Shown: positions 44,775-57,935, counted from the first letter of the stretch. The stretch is DNA of 64,000 nucleotides from Dendrophyllia cribrosa (GCA_024195265.1 JAJLRJ010000002.1:1877388-1941387), one strand, 5' to 3'. Numbers and translations are program-made. The notes: generated by a model from the sequence alone, not told the origin.

Positions 44775-46970
44775 AACAGAACAGATACAAAAGTGTATCA
44801 GGAACTGAGAATGGAGGCATCCTGTCAAAACAGCATCCGTGCTTAACAAATTAAAATTTTGCGGGAGAGCGACGACGTCAGACCCAGGACTTCGCGGATC
44901 TGACCGCGGCGTCGTCCTAAAACTCTCTCGTGCTTAAGCTCCCTAATGTTAATTTTCAGACCTTTCAAGTAATTCCCGAAAGTAACGGGAAAGTAACATA
45001 AGGGCTTCAAGGCATAGATATTTGATTAACTCTTGTTAATTTCATGTTATTATAACTTTAGTAACCTTGACTTTGCTGACCCTGAGATTTTGTCCAATTG
45101 TACGACGTAACTAGAACTGTTACAACTCTGTACATGTATCAACTCTGTTAGTCTCTGCTTTATAACTTTTAGTCAATTACGAAGCAAACCTGAGGTCATT
45201 TAGCTGTATTTGAACTTGGATGAATGAACCTAAGAAAGGAATACTGTATCTAATAAAAAAAAAATGGATGGAAAAGGACTTTCGTCAGCTAATTTCTTCT
45301 TAGTTGGCTAACCTTATACATAGCTTGTGGGTAAAATCTCTCGCATTAGTTGCAATTATTTCGTTAAACGAGTGGCAATCCAGGGCAATCGCGGATGGCA
45401 CCTTATACAAATAAAAACTTAAAATTTTGCAATAATATCGTCTTAATTTTAGCGCTTTTCTCTAAACCGCCGAAATTGGAAAGAATATTACGGTATATTT
45501 GTGTTAACTTGAAATGGTTTCAATTTGGGACAGCGTGTTTGTTGAGGTTTTTATTTATTTATACTTCAATTAATATTTAAGTACGCGAGCTAGCTGGAGA
45601 TCTGGCATTTTGTACCGACAACTTTTATGAAATTTTATGCTGTAGCAATGTTGTTTGGTAACCATTGTTTGCTGCGCATGCGCAAACAAAGGTTTAACAC
45701 TCCGTCGGTTGATAATATAAACTTGTTTTGAGGCTTCGTTACATGAAAGCGAGTCTTTTCACTGTGGTTCGACCGAACGCGAATCTTGGATTAGTTATAA
45801 CTGGCCTAGATTGCAAGTCACATTATTTTACGTACAACATCGAAATTCAAGAAAGAGAGAGCCAGGGTGAATTAAGAACTGTAAGTAATGAATGAATGTT
45901 TTGTATAGTCTAGACGACTTCATTTGCCATCATTGTACATTTGGGAGCTAAAATAAATTAAAGTTCTTGTTTCATTTCAAAAGGTGCCATTTCAAGTGGC
46001 GGCACATCGTTATAGCTCATCTAGTAAAGATATGAAACCGTTTTACCCAAGAGAAAACGATTGCAATTGATAAACCAAGTGTTTTTACAAAGCCCTTCAA
46101 CTATAAACTTTCATCTCATAATTCAACGGCCTCAGGTACCGTATTTTCTGATATGATGCAAGCGTGTCAGTGGAACTCAAAAATGTAATAAATAAATGTG
46201 GAGGTTGAAGTTTAATTTGAAATATAAAACAAAAGCGTTAATTTAAGAATCACTGAATACGTAGTATTGTGTCAATGGTATAAGCTGTTAACAAAATTTA
46301 GAAAGGCCTTTTTTTCTATTCTGGATGTTAAAAATTAAATGTTGTAATGGTTTAGTCCAAGAGACTTGGGATGCAAACAATTTTAACATGGAAAAGGTAT
46401 TTTGAAGGGTTTAAGCTAGGTTCCATATGAGGCTTGTATGGTGATAAGATGCTCTTAATAAATCATGGTACATGTACATGTATGTTTTTCGAAATTGCCA
46501 ACATTGGAAACAGAAACAATTGTAGATAAAAATTAAGGAAACAAGGGTAATAGAACCTTTGAGGGGTTTTATTTTGTAGTTTGTTTATTTCCTCTTCTAT
46601 GAATATTTTTATTTAACCCGATAATTTAATTTGTGAAATTAATTAAAATAATTACTAGGGAAGATATCTAACAGAATTGTTGAAAATCAAAGGAATCCTA
46701 CTCCGCACCTGTTCGCGAAACGACTATCAATTTTAATTAAAACGACTTAATTTAATAATGTTTACTTAGTGTATCACCACCCGGCCGGGTGTTTATGTAT
46801 TGTGTTGGCTCTCGCTGTTTCTAGCAACAAATTGCCGACAATAAAATTTAAAGCTACCATTTTTTTAAAATGTCAATTATTTAGCTGTCTAAAAGGGTGG
46901 ACTTATTAGCATTGTAAAACACTTTTGCATGTAAATTGACTCAAAATACTCCGAGTGGAGGCTGAGAATA
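44775..46970. other. Mostly featureless, one candidate exon
   Basis: No recognised gene. At 45743-45880 an ATG-led frame of 46 codons (MKASLFTVVRPNANLG...) ends at a perfect donor, ACT|GTAAGT, and a TATA-like AATATAAAC lies ~30 bp upstream. This could be a real first exon, but a convincing partner exon was not found. Confidence 0.3.
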
Positions 46971-46974
46971 CTGA

Positions 46975-47640
46975 GAAAGGCATATCGTGGATCCTCCATT
47001 TAGGGCATTTAGAAGTGTCCCCAGGAGAAGTGTCCCCTTAATAGTAATGTTCCTTTAATAGAGGTGATAATTTCAAAGATTATATGAGCGTTTTGCCGAC
47101 CGGGACCAGGAGAAATGTCATCTTGATGGAGCTGTCCCACAGTGGAGGTTCCACTGTATTCAAACACGAAAGCATTATTATGATCAGCTTCCCAGTTGGC
47201 TTCGTAGCTCAATGGATAAAGTATGGCATCGCTCGCACGGTCAAATATTTTTTTTTTTATTCAGATTTCTTGTCAATGCTTATGAACTGACGTTGATAGC
47301 ATGCATCACTGCTGAGTTCATAAATCTAACTGGCACTGAGGAAGGCTAATTTTGTTAGCCGAAATATTGGCCGCTAAATAAATAGAGCCCATTGCCGTAG
47401 AGCCAGTCTTGCATTCAGTTTGACCTATACACTTCAGGTGACGTCTGGCTCCAGCATCTCTACATAGAAATCCGGCAAAACCGAACCAGTGAATTTCGTT
47501 TACGCGTTGTGTGGTCCTCTGCATTCAAACGTTTCTATTTTTAAATTATGAATTTCACCTAACGTATGAACTTATGAAGTGTCCCCTTAATAGAGGTGTC
47601 CCAAAGTAGCGGTTCCACTGTGCGTGCGACGGACGCTGTA
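46975..47640. repeat. Composite repeat: MITE split by SINE and Penelope-type sequence
   Basis: Units such as AGTGTCCCCTTAATAGAGGT and GGTTCCACTGT occur at both ~47020-47160 and ~47578-47620, as in a DNA-transposon MITE. Between them lie a tRNA-like fragment (TAGCTCAATGGATAAAG, ~47205) and a hammerhead-like core at 47336. The layering implies sequential insertions. Confidence 0.45.
47336..47364 (+). ncRNA. Hammerhead-ribozyme-like core
   Basis: CTGAGGA, stem II GGCTAA/TTAGCC, then GAAA. This matches the CUGANGA - stem II - GAAA order with G at the variable position. Stems I and III were not modelled. Nearby protein-coding Penelope sequence was not recognised. Confidence 0.45.
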
Positions 47641-47779
47641 GAAGTAGAAGTAGTTCAGGATTTTATCATCCATTTAAGATATCCAAAATAAGCAGGTGTC
47701 GGTATTTGGAGATGAATAAGGTCTTCACAAAAATAAATAATTTGTCTACAGGACTTTTACAGGACGTATATCTGGCGTC

Positions 47780-50700
47780 ATGCTGCAGCGTTTCGTCCGT
47801 TTTTTCGTCATCATAAGCTCTACAAAGCTCCTTCAATCCTTGGAACAATGCCAAGTCCAATCGGTATCAGAGTACGGTTATTACCTAGCTGGCCACGTGA
47901 TTTCTACAAAGGCTTGTTCCAGTCTTTCTGAATGTGCGATAATGTGCTCGTATGAGTTCCGCTGTAAGAGTTTCAACTTCCGGTTAAACGATAAGTCATG
48001 TGACTTGAACGACGCAGACAGATATACCCACCCTGCGGATTATGGGCCGATGGAGGGATTCGTGTACAAGGAAACTTCTGAAAAACACAGGAAGGTAAGT
48101 TGACGACTATGTAAGCCAAAACGACAGAACTTTGGTTCTATAACTTCTGCCTCATAAGTAAGACTTATATTTTTGTTGGGGGGCTTGCAGCTCTTGTTGC
48201 AAAGTCACGCCTATGACGTCGCGTCATGCATTGAGGCAGTGCTGGTGTCTGTCGTCAATTTAAGAAGGGTGTCGATACCTCTTTTGAAACCCTCTGAAAC
48301 CCGGTTTAGAAGGCACCTCAACCCCCCAAAAACGCTTTTTTCGATAAGGCGTGTTTTCCTATGGAGGGTCACATTATTTTCATCTGTGTTTCACGCCGGC
48401 ACAACAACACAGGAAACATCGTGTGTTTGTATACACAGTACATGGCGTTTGAACTTTCCTCGAAAACGCTTGGAGAACAGAACGAAAGCTCGCTCGAAAT
48501 TTCGCAACGAATTTTTGGGACGAGCGAATTATCGCTCGAATTATCGCCACGAAATTTCGATCACAGCGAACTTTCGATCGAAAGTTCGCGCGGATTTAAA
48601 TAATAGGCGTCCCGAAATTTCGGCGAAATATTGCCGAAATTTCGTTTTAAGCGAAATTTCGTTGAAAAGCCCCGAAAAGCCGGGAAATTCGTCGAAATAC
48701 GTTTGCAAGACTTTTTCACAATACTGTAAGTTTAGACAGTTTCGACTAAATACCCGCTTAATGTTACCAATAATAGAATTAACACTGATGGGATCATGAT
48801 TGAGTCGCAGCTATCGAAATTCTTACTTATTATTAATAGCATTGTTCAGTATAATTTTTATTGCGCTTTAGAAACATGGATTCAAATCATGTGCGGAAAT
48901 ATCTCATGAATTTCCCCAAGGCCAAAGTGGTTACTACTGGGTAAAGATTGAAGCAAGAGATGCGCAAGTGTATTGCGATATGGATAAGCATGGTATGTAC
49001 ATAACAAAATGTAACAAAACATTTGTGGATTCCAACTACTTGTATATACCTGAAGCACCACCAAACTGATATACTCTTTTTAACCAGGAGCACCCAAAAA
49101 GGAATGTTCAGTCAAACGATTGCAACGGCGTTGTACTTTTTTCCAGATCATTTTAGTGCCTTCAAAGGAAACTGAGTGAAAGCTAACACAGTTTGATCTT
49201 TTCGGTTCTTTTAGCTGAATATTTCAGTGGCAGAAAACTTTAGGGAAAGTGATCTTTTCCAAATATCCCAGCTGACCTTATTTCGTATCCAAAATCCCCG
49301 TTTTCATTTTTCCGAAAACAAAAGGCATTAAATTCTCCGATTTTACGAAGGTTGGAGGCGATATTTTACTAAAGAAAACTATTTATTAAGACTTTGGCCT
49401 TCCGAACAGCTTTCCGCCTAAGCGATTCGTTGGATCCTCCTGTTTAAAAATCTCACCTGTTATTGACTGTTTAGTCATGATAAGAATCTTGGAAAAAAGG
49501 ATGGTCAATAGGTATGACAAAGTGAGGTCTCCACTTGAAAATTCATCGATTTTTTATTTGTTTCGCCGATAACATTGTCAAAGTGCAATGGATTGGCGAG
49601 TAGATTTACATCAAACTTTGCCAACTTTATGATCTTTTGTCATCTATAAGAGGACAAATGCATTAAAACTGACTTGAATTTGTTTTTTTTTTAACAATAA
49701 AAATGCAAAAAACAAAACTGATGTTCCAACGAAAGGAGAAAATGTACGTTGCAATCGCCACGGAACCTGAATTTTATCTCTACAAACCGGATCCTAAACA
49801 ATCAATAACACCTTTCCGCTTCAAAGTTTAATTTAAGCTTTTTTTTTAGTTTAATCCAATATATTTTATTATTGAAGATCGAACTTTAGATTTGTGGTAT
49901 AATACTCGCCACATCAAGAACTAACGAAATTTGGCAAAACTTTCGCCGATGGCGCCAGGCTACATGTTTTATCTGTCTGTACTCTCATTGGCAATACCAT
50001 TAGCCAATCAGCGCGCGAAAATTCGAAGAGTTATTGTAAACATTCAAAATCGCAGCTTCACAAATGTGAATGACATGTTTGTTGACTTCTTTTTTCTGAA
50101 ATGTTGAGGTGGTGGCTGGACATTGGTCGCAAGCATCAGCTCAACAAACAACAATCACCTTCAAGGAATTGCAAACAACTGTTTGAACTCAGTGCTCTGT
50201 GTTCCTGTTAATGAAACTGTTGTCACAGCTCGGAAGCTTAGTGACCAGAACATACATAAACTGGCACTGACGGAAGGTAGGAATGACTGCAAGTTCATAT
50301 AATCCATTTATTAATTTCCTTTTTGCCATTTGACCGTACGTTATAGATATTTCGTTTGAAACGTCTATAGAACCAAAAAAGTTTCCAACTTTATTTTGTC
50401 ACACCTAACGGATAAGAGAGAAACGTTAGCCCAGCTCTGAATTTCCGGGATAATTGCTGAACATTCTCTATTCACAATTCACAAAAGAAACAAAACAAAT
50501 AAAAATTGTTTGAATTTGAAAATATATTGGTATTTATGTGAAAATTCTATAAAGTTGGCTGCACCATGCTAATCCGAATCTTTTTTTTACCAGGAACTTT
50601 TCGAGTCGATGTCAGCAACTACAGCATATTTTATCAGGTGCGTACAGCAGTTTACAGTGGCGTAACTAGGAGGGTCCTGGGGTGCCCGTGAACCCCCCCC

Positions 50701-53700
50701 CCCCCTCCCCCTTTGTGAGTCACTTTTAGTAAATCACAGCGTGGATGTCGACATGACAATCTGGTAAGTACCCTGGGTGTGACACAGTGTGACCCCCCCC
50801 CCCCCCCTCCACTGTCCCGGGTGAAATATCGTGTTTTCATGATTATGGCTTGGAGCTTGCTTTAAGCTTACTTTATTGTCTTGAAATAGGAAGAAAAGAT
50901 CGCCAAAAGTGATGGGCGTATGGAACATGAACTTAATATAATAATAACGGCTGAAAAAAATCAAAATTCCACCAGAATTGCAATTTTAAATGTGTCGTTG
51001 GCTGTAATTCCTTGTAATCCTGCACTTTAATCTCTATTGCATCCGTTTTGTTTTTCTATAGAATTTTTTATCCAATTTTGTTGTATGTGTCATTTAGCGA
51101 TATGGCGTGGAATTTAAGTGAGTGAAATTTCGGCGGGACAGAATGCAGCTTATTAAAAAAAAAACTTTTGAAGGAAATATTTATCTTACATGTAATTTTC
51201 TTTTGTATGTGAATTCAAGATTCCAAGTGGGCCGGAAAATTTCAACTCCTCATGTGCCAGCGAAACGTAAGTTTTTTTTTCACGTATTTGATCCGGGGAA
51301 GGAGATAAAAAAAAGTTATAATAACAAATGAGGAACCACGTTTGTCAAGACGTGACAAGTCAAAAAACACAGTACTGTAGTCCAAAACATTGAATTTATT
51401 TTGAAGCAGCCGCGTATTCTGTTTTTTTTTTTAAAGTAAAAGTAAATCGCATGAACTCTGTAGCAGTAGCCCGATGTTGTTCGCATTACAGTACCCAGTC
51501 TTTTCCTGCTGCTTTGCTCTGTTTTGTTTCACGTTACGTTACGTTCTGAATGTACAATATTTAGAAATATCGTTCCATCCCATGCAGAAATAAAATTTGA
51601 TTAAAATGTACACGGTATGAACAGAAATACACAGTTAACACCGTTTTTTCTTATTTCAGGTCATTTGTTCTCAACTCCTGGTAACTCGAACTGCAGATAA
51701 TTCGAACCTTTTTCTATTTCCCTTGAAGGTTCGAGTTATTGGGAGTCGACTGTATTTATTTATTTTTTATTTTGAGGTTAACGTTTGCAAAAGACGGTGT
51801 AAGCTTTATGTTGTTTACAGAGCAGTCAAAGAATTAAAAAGAAAATAAATTTAAAACATTGCATCATTCAGCTTCTCCTATTTCAGACAATGCGTATTTG
51901 CTAAATAAAGACATTTTTTTTTAATTCGAGACAAAAATTGGTTTATTTGAACTTTTACACATGGCAGCGAAACTTTACACATTTAAAACTAACATTTACC
52001 GTGTTGTAGCGTTTTTCTAAGTCTTGCAAAATTCCTTTGAAGTCCGCAGATCGATTTAAAAATTTCCAGGGCTTAAAGCCCTAGGCACTGGTCTGCGGAA
52101 TTACCAAAAAATGTTTACAGTCTATGGAAGGAAAAAAGGAAGAAGAGAAGGAGTGACAATTTGCACATTTGTCCCGTCTGTGATAACCCGTTCATTACGC
52201 GTCGCATAAAGTGGGCCACAGAAAATTGATAAGCCCCAAATTTTTCACCTGTTCGTCCGATCTTAAAACATTTTGTGACAAAATAATAACGGAACATTCT
52301 TAGGGTCCTTTTTACTTTGAGAGACTGTGACTCGACCAGCCGGGTGACCCACCTATCCTGGTTACTGCAGTGCCATTAACGTATATTGGAGGTTTGCACG
52401 GCGGCCATGTAAGATGACAGAACAATGTTATTTTCATCCTTTGAGAATATAACTTTATATTTATAGAAAGGGTTTCTACGCTGTTTCTATCATTCAACAT
52501 GGCCGCCGTGCAAACCACTAATGCTTCAAAATCCGTGTTTTTTTTCTATCAATTTTTAACTGTCCTCAAGTCATGCCTGCCATGTTAAGCAAACGGCAAA
52601 AGAAAAAAAAAAGTGCAGGGTTACCTTTCTAAGCACGTGACCCGGCTAACCGGGTAACTTGTGGAAACCTGTGGTCCTGTAACGATTTTAGTTTTGTCGT
52701 GTTCTGACCATATAACATCAAGCAACAGACGTCGAGCAGAAGTTTTCTAATTGATGGTATGTAAGAGCATACACGTGCTGAAATAGTAAAAAAACGACTT
52801 CCGTTTCCCTAGCTATGACTTCCGGAATGTAGCCGTTTCTGTGCTTATAAGGGTCGAACCATTAGCCTTCTGACAGGGTGGGGCTAGGATGATCAGTAGT
52901 CTATGCTCGCAATTTTTTCCTTTCGCTGCAGGAGGCCTACAGTCGGGCTTTCGCAGCTATAAGATATAGTTTTTTCAAATCATGCAACCGCCCCTCCCCA
53001 ATCAAAAATATTATGGTTCACCCATTATTAAAGGTCCCTAATCATTTATTCTTTTCAGATGTCCACGCATCATTACTTCCGGTACCTATCCATATCAGTG
53101 GGAGACAAACCACTGCACAAGTATTGATCAAGGATATCAAATTAACGGGGGAGGATGCTATAGAGGTTTATTTTAGAATTTCGAATCATGTATCAGTTAC
53201 TTTTGACAGCCGATCTCATTGCACTGTGCAGGGCCAGGTTTTTCACACATGAATCGCCGGCTATCATTCGCTCGTCACAATTTTCTTGGAATTTGACCAC
53301 AAAATTAGCTCATAGACAAAGAGTAAATACTTACAACCGGAAATAGAAACATCAACAAAGAACAAGATCTTAGCCTGCCATGACGAACTAATCACGAATC
53401 ATGACATGCGAGTCATGACGGGCGAATTACGACTGGCGAATATGACCTCGAATATGAACGCGAATACGAACGCAGTTTATCAGGTCAGTTAATTTCCTTT
53501 ACAATTGTCTGATCGTGGCCTGACTATAATGGAAGAATGATAGCTAGGGAATCATATTTGAAAATCCCTGGTGAAATCGGCTGTAATAACATAATAACGA
53601 CTTTCCCTTTAAGATCGGAAAAACGTGTTCATGATACGTTTATTGAAGTTTTTCTTTTTGTGATGGATGACTAAATCATGTATCAGGTTTCAATGTTTTT

Positions 53701-53831
53701 TTTGTTGAATTTAATCAGATCAACCTTTTCTTGACACATGTGTCTCCATTTGGATTTCAGTATTTGACGGGCATGATAATGCAGAATGTGATGGTAGCAA
53801 TATATGGCGGTCATCGTCTTACAGTAAGTAA
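47780..53831 (+). CDS. Secreted PAN/apple and fibrinogen-like domain protein
   Basis: Probably an extracellular recognition or adhesion protein of the lectin-like type common in cnidarians. Eight exons join in phase to 294 codons: 47780-48094, 48872-48992, 50109-50276, 50594-50637, 51098-51117, 51228-51266, 53059-53165, 53761-53831. A hydrophobic N-terminus (FVRFFVIISS) precedes a PAN/apple-like domain ~30-98 with paired cysteines (ACSSLSECAIMCS). Then comes a fibrinogen-related start (KSCAEI...VYCDMDKHGGGWTLVAS), a region with ARKLSDQNIHKLA, and a Cys-rich end, GGCYRVFDGHDN. The donor after exon 7 is weak (G|GTTTAT). If it is not used, translation ends at TAG 53174-53176 after GGGCYRGLF. The acceptor of exon 6 was chosen for phase. 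No ligand can be inferred. Confidence 0.75.
48470..48690. repeat. Cluster of CGAAATTTCG-type palindromes
   Basis: In intron 1 of the PAN gene, short palindromes such as CGAAATTTCG and TCGATCGA recur about every 15-30 bp in both phases. A 208-codon plus-strand frame over it is a by-product of the skewed composition. No tandem period was found. Confidence 0.6.
51685..51755 (-). repeat. End fragment of a pogo/Tigger-like element
   Basis: Minus-strand CAGTCGACTCCCAATAACTC followed by GAACCTTCAAGGG is a typical pogo-type terminus. Only one end is present, and it lies in an intron of the PAN gene. Confidence 0.45.
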
Positions 53832-53935
53832 ATAACTGCCATTTTTGGTTTTGCGCAATACATGGCTGAGTTTTTATTATGATAATACAGAGTGCAGCGG
53901 TAACATGTAAACTGTTTGTTTATTGATTATCACTC

Positions 53936-53941
53936 AATAAA
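53936..53941 (+). promoter_or_regulatory. Candidate polyadenylation signal of the PAN gene
   Basis: AATAAA 105 bp after the stop at 53829-53831, in the right orientation. This is support by position only. Confidence 0.45.
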
Positions 53942-55637
53942 ACTTTGACCTTCAATCAGTTATGTTAACTAATAAGTGATACAGCTGAGAAACGGTATGG
54001 ATAAACAATCATTGTCACAAGTCGTTGGAGCACTGCTCTCTGTTCCCTGGGTGCCATGTTGGCTTGCATATACAAGGTACGGGGTATTTCATCCAATTTT
54101 AGCATGGATGGGATAAGGAGGGACAGGCTTTGAAATAGAAAGTGCTCCAAGATTTGGTCAGTGATTGCAATTATCATTGTCGCAAGTCGTTGGAGCACTG
54201 CCCCCTGTTCCTCTTGTGCAACGTTGGTTAATAAACACAAGACATTCAGTTTTGAAACATTATTGCTTGGGTGGGAGAACGGGAGACAGACTTTGAAACA
54301 GAAAGTGTCGAAGATATTGCTAGTTATTGTAGATTCTTAAAAGTGGTTATTATGACATTTCCAACTCACTTTTTATCTCTTTCCAAACAGACTTGGGTAA
54401 ACGTGCTTTGTATGGCTATCCTTGTGTCTCTCCCCCTTTATACGAGAACTTTGGAATATTTTACAGAAGTGACGGGATGGTGTATGTCAAGTAAAAGTCA
54501 GTTTGGCCTTACTGGAGTCGAAATGGATTTTTCAAGTCTGTTATGAGTCAACAATGGATTTGACGTTCGAACTGGCAGCAGTAACATGCGTAACAGATCT
54601 AGACAAACATTTTAGCTGAAAAACAAAAAATGCGAATGCGGTGCTCCCATTTGGATGGCCGAAAACGCAATCGAGTTCCGCTTTTATTCCTCTTCTTTCG
54701 TCGTCCTCGGTCTTTGATTCTCTGCACGTGGACATTAGGTGGTTGAAAGGCCCTTATTTTTTGCCAAGATAAGGGTACACAAATCACAAATCAGAAGTTA
54801 ACTTAACTCTACGCTTATATTGATCTCGACATAAAATAGGTACCAAATGAATATAATAATACGACGCATCAGTGTTTTCCTTCTGTAGTTGTGACAGATC
54901 AGGTGTCATTACAATTACATCCAAGGATATGATTTTTTTTTTCAATATCTCGATTTCATTGTTATGGGAAGAAAACCACTAACAATATTCTGAGAAGTGT
55001 ATTAGTGATTTAATGTGTGCTGTACTTAAAACAATCTAGTTCAAGACAAACAACCGTTGAAAATCATTTCTATTAATTTTCAAATAACCGTCTTGAACAC
55101 TCCAATACGCAGTCGAACTTCTCTGCAAGGGACACTTTCGGGAAGTATTGAAAATGGTTAAAAGAGGGAAGTCTTAATGTTTTGTCTAAAAAGGGTTTAG
55201 AAAAATCTGGTCTTAGAAACGCAAGCGATACGCCGCCAAGAAATATAAAGAATAGAACCCCAAACTGAGAAGGAGACTAGATTAAACTGCCAGTTTCTTA
55301 GTGTTGCGATCACCAAATGACGTAAAACAAAAGATTCAAAAGAAAGTAAACAATACCCACACCACAACACAATAGCTAACCAACAATAGTTTCCGCAACA
55401 CCAAGAAACACCCATTAAACTGGACACGATTAGAAGCACTAGAAGAACAAAATGAGAGAGTCCAAAGCCGTTATGGTTTGATTTTATCATAATTTGTATG
55501 GCTGGTCTTTCCTTTATGAGAAATCCACCCTGCGTGTGGCATATCAGTGCTCAAATGTGGCTTCCAATACGTGGTTTACAGAGAACAGTTAAAGCACAAC
55601 AACCACAGGTGTCTGAACTATGTTACTTTTGTATCAC
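53942..55637. other. Intergenic with a local direct repeat, no gene
   Basis: Two copies of a ~70-bp sequence (CAAGTCGTTGGAGCACTGC) occur at about 54005-54075 and 54170-54240. Read on the minus strand they resemble each other as QRL.TMI-type frames, but no gene is supported. A hydrophobic minus-strand frame at 55197-55490 has no supporting features. Nothing else was recognised. Confidence 0.4.
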
Positions 55638-55641
55638 TTAA

Positions 55642-56436
55642 GGTGTCTGAACACAGTTTCACTGTATCTATGCATCATTCATTGTAATTTTAAAACCACT
55701 AACGTCTGGGCGTCCAAAATTGGTGAGGCATACGCTTAAGCAACAAGCTATATATTTTGGTATTTTTGTTGAGCTGTTAGGGTGTTGCCATGGCAACACG
55801 GTGGATAGTAAATCAGCCTGCAATATTTGGTTTCGTTTATTTTCAGAAAATCTAGTCATTAGATTTTGTCCATCATTTGTCTCCAGTAAACTCGTAAAAA
55901 TATTCGCATGTTAACACTGGTCTCATGTAATTTTGACAGAGGGATCTCCAGTAATTTGTGGTTTAATATGTTTGCGTTTTGTAAAAATCTCCTCTGTTAG
56001 ATTTCAAATTTTTGAAGGCAGGTTAGTTCGGAATATTCGGAACTATTATTGTGCCAAATTTCGTGAAATTCTAATGAGTGGTTCCGTAGAAATCGGCACG
56101 TTTCCGAGTAAAGTCGCTAAAACATCCAGTCACAATTTTTTGGTCAGCTGCGCATGCGTTGCATTTGACTGGGTTCTCGATCCAAAGACAAAAATGACCA
56201 AAAAGGCAGTGTATTTCTTCAATGGTTTTATATATTATCTATTGATTCAACAAACATTTTTACGAACAACAAATTGTTTGATTTTAAGAAGAAAAACAAC
56301 ACTTTCGCGATCCACGCTGAGCAAAATAAAAAGATCGCTGAACAGGCGCCATGTTTGTTTTTCTCAAAACTCTGCGCGCGCTGACTCACGTAAGCAGCTG
56401 AAATTGAAGAGCGCGCGCAAACTGTGTTCAGCCACC
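55642..56436. mobile_element. TTAA-flanked non-autonomous DNA element
   Basis: 795 bp flanked by TTAA on both sides (55638-55641, 56437-56440), with inverted ends GGTGTCTGAACACAGTTT and GGTGGCTGAACACAGTTT. The 4-bp TTAA target suggests piggyBac mobilisation, although the termini lack the usual CCC. No transposase is present. Confidence 0.65.
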
Positions 56437-56703
56437 TTAACTAAGAATAACCCAAACTAGCTTGCCCTTTCCCCTATCGTAAGCTAAGTGACTAAAATGA
56501 ATGAAAAGTGTAAGGAATCCACGAGCCTGATCAATAACCACAATACGTCGTGTACACTATTTGACGTAAAGCATTCCATCCTTGTTAAAATAGATTCCTT
56601 TGTTATTGGACAATGTGTAGCCATATAACGCACGCTTGGTTGCTGATGGTTAATTTACAAAAAAAAAATCGGAATTAGAAATTAGTTGTGCGCTGTCAAA
56701 TCA

Positions 56704-57151
56704 AGGCCGGCACACACTAGGGGACATGTTGCGGGGACATGAAGCGGAGACAAGCCCCTTTGTGTGCACAGCAAAGGCGCATGTTGCAGGGACAGTACGC
56801 AAGCTGGTGCACACAAAGCGGATTGAGGTATAAAAATCTTGAAAGACTGCTACAGAATGCTCATGGGATAATCAATTGCGAGTTTTTATTGGTTCATTTC
56901 TATTTTGTAGCGGGGACAGTTTGCAAGAGCAGTGCACACGATGCGACATTGAAATGGGGGTCATTTTGTCCCCGCTTCATGACGCACGAATTCAAACCAG
57001 CTGAATTTCATGCAACATGTTGCGGGGACAAAATTGTGTCCCCGCAACAGAACTTTTTCGCAAAAACGGGGATGTCACACAAGGAAAACTGTCGCTGCAA
57101 CATGTCCCCGCTTCATGTCCTCGCAACATGTCCCCTAGTGTGTGCCGGCCT
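56704..57151. mobile_element. MITE with ~45-bp terminal inverted repeats
   Basis: The ends read AGGCCGGCACACACTAGGG on both strands and continue through GGACATGTTGCGGGGACATG, giving about 45 bp of inverted repeat. Possible 3-bp target duplication TCA at each side. The internal GGGACA and TGTCCCCGC motifs repeat many times. No transposase is present. Confidence 0.75.
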
Positions 57152-57224
57152 TCATGGATACAAATGTTGGGAGGATAGGTTATTAATAACCTAAGTAAGG
57201 CTGCCCTGTCTTTTTAGCCCTCAA

Positions 57225-57899
57225 TGGTTATTATGGGCAGCCTGTACTCTCTCTATATTTAACAGTAGTTTTTATATAATGTAAATCAATGTGGAGTACA
57301 AATAAAGTTGTTGATGGTATAAGAAGGTAGGATACAGCGTAGGTAGGTGAAGTAGGGGTGGGGATGTTCGCAGGTGGGTAGGTGGGTGGGTGGGGATGTT
57401 AAGGATATGTTAAGGATGGAATGTAAAGTTCAAAGAAATTGTATACTGATATCTGTCTTGGTCAAGGTACGAATCGAGCAAACAATATCTAGCCGTAGTC
57501 GTCATGCATGATAACATTTAATAATAATAAACATTTATATAGCGCCTATACATGCCTGCTCTAGGCGCTTCACTTACCATACAAGGATGATTGAAATCGA
57601 TTACCACCGCACTCATTATTATCATGATTATCAAAAACTGTTCAAATGAAAGAAATACAATAATAAGAAAATAACTTTAAAACTAATACAACGTGTACAG
57701 TACAGTATAATATTAATTTGATAATATTTAGCCTAGCGAAACCAGACTTTTCAGGTTAAAAAGGCTTAAATAGTATACTGAACAATAACATAGCCCCACC
57801 TCTTGCGCTTGAGTCATTCCTAGATTGACGTGCAGAGGTGCAGGTCGATGAGCGTTTGATAGAAAATAAGAAACTTAAAAAAGATATACAGTAATGTTA
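57225..57899. repeat. Minisatellite and retroposon-tail sequence, no gene
   Basis: A GGTGGGTAGGTG-type simple repeat lies at ~57340-57400. At ~57520-57560 a (TAA)n run precedes CATTTATATAGCGCCTATAC, which looks like the 3' end of a minus-strand retroposon. Nothing else was recognised. Confidence 0.4.
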
Positions 57900-57935
57900 A
57901 AAAAAGATCACGAAGTTTTTTAATTTGTAAAACAT

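Noticed and set aside
48173..48799. 208-codon plus-strand frame
   Set aside because: It overlaps the palindrome cluster in intron 1 of the PAN gene, has no domain, and its length follows from low stop-codon density in the skewed sequence.
54271..54546. 91-codon plus-strand frame after the PAN gene
   Set aside because: No motif or signal peptide. A possible acceptor inside it has no upstream exon in phase.
55197..55490. Hydrophobic 97-codon minus-strand frame resembling a membrane protein
   Set aside because: No splice partners, promoter or recognisable family. Hydrophobic frames arise easily in AT-rich DNA.
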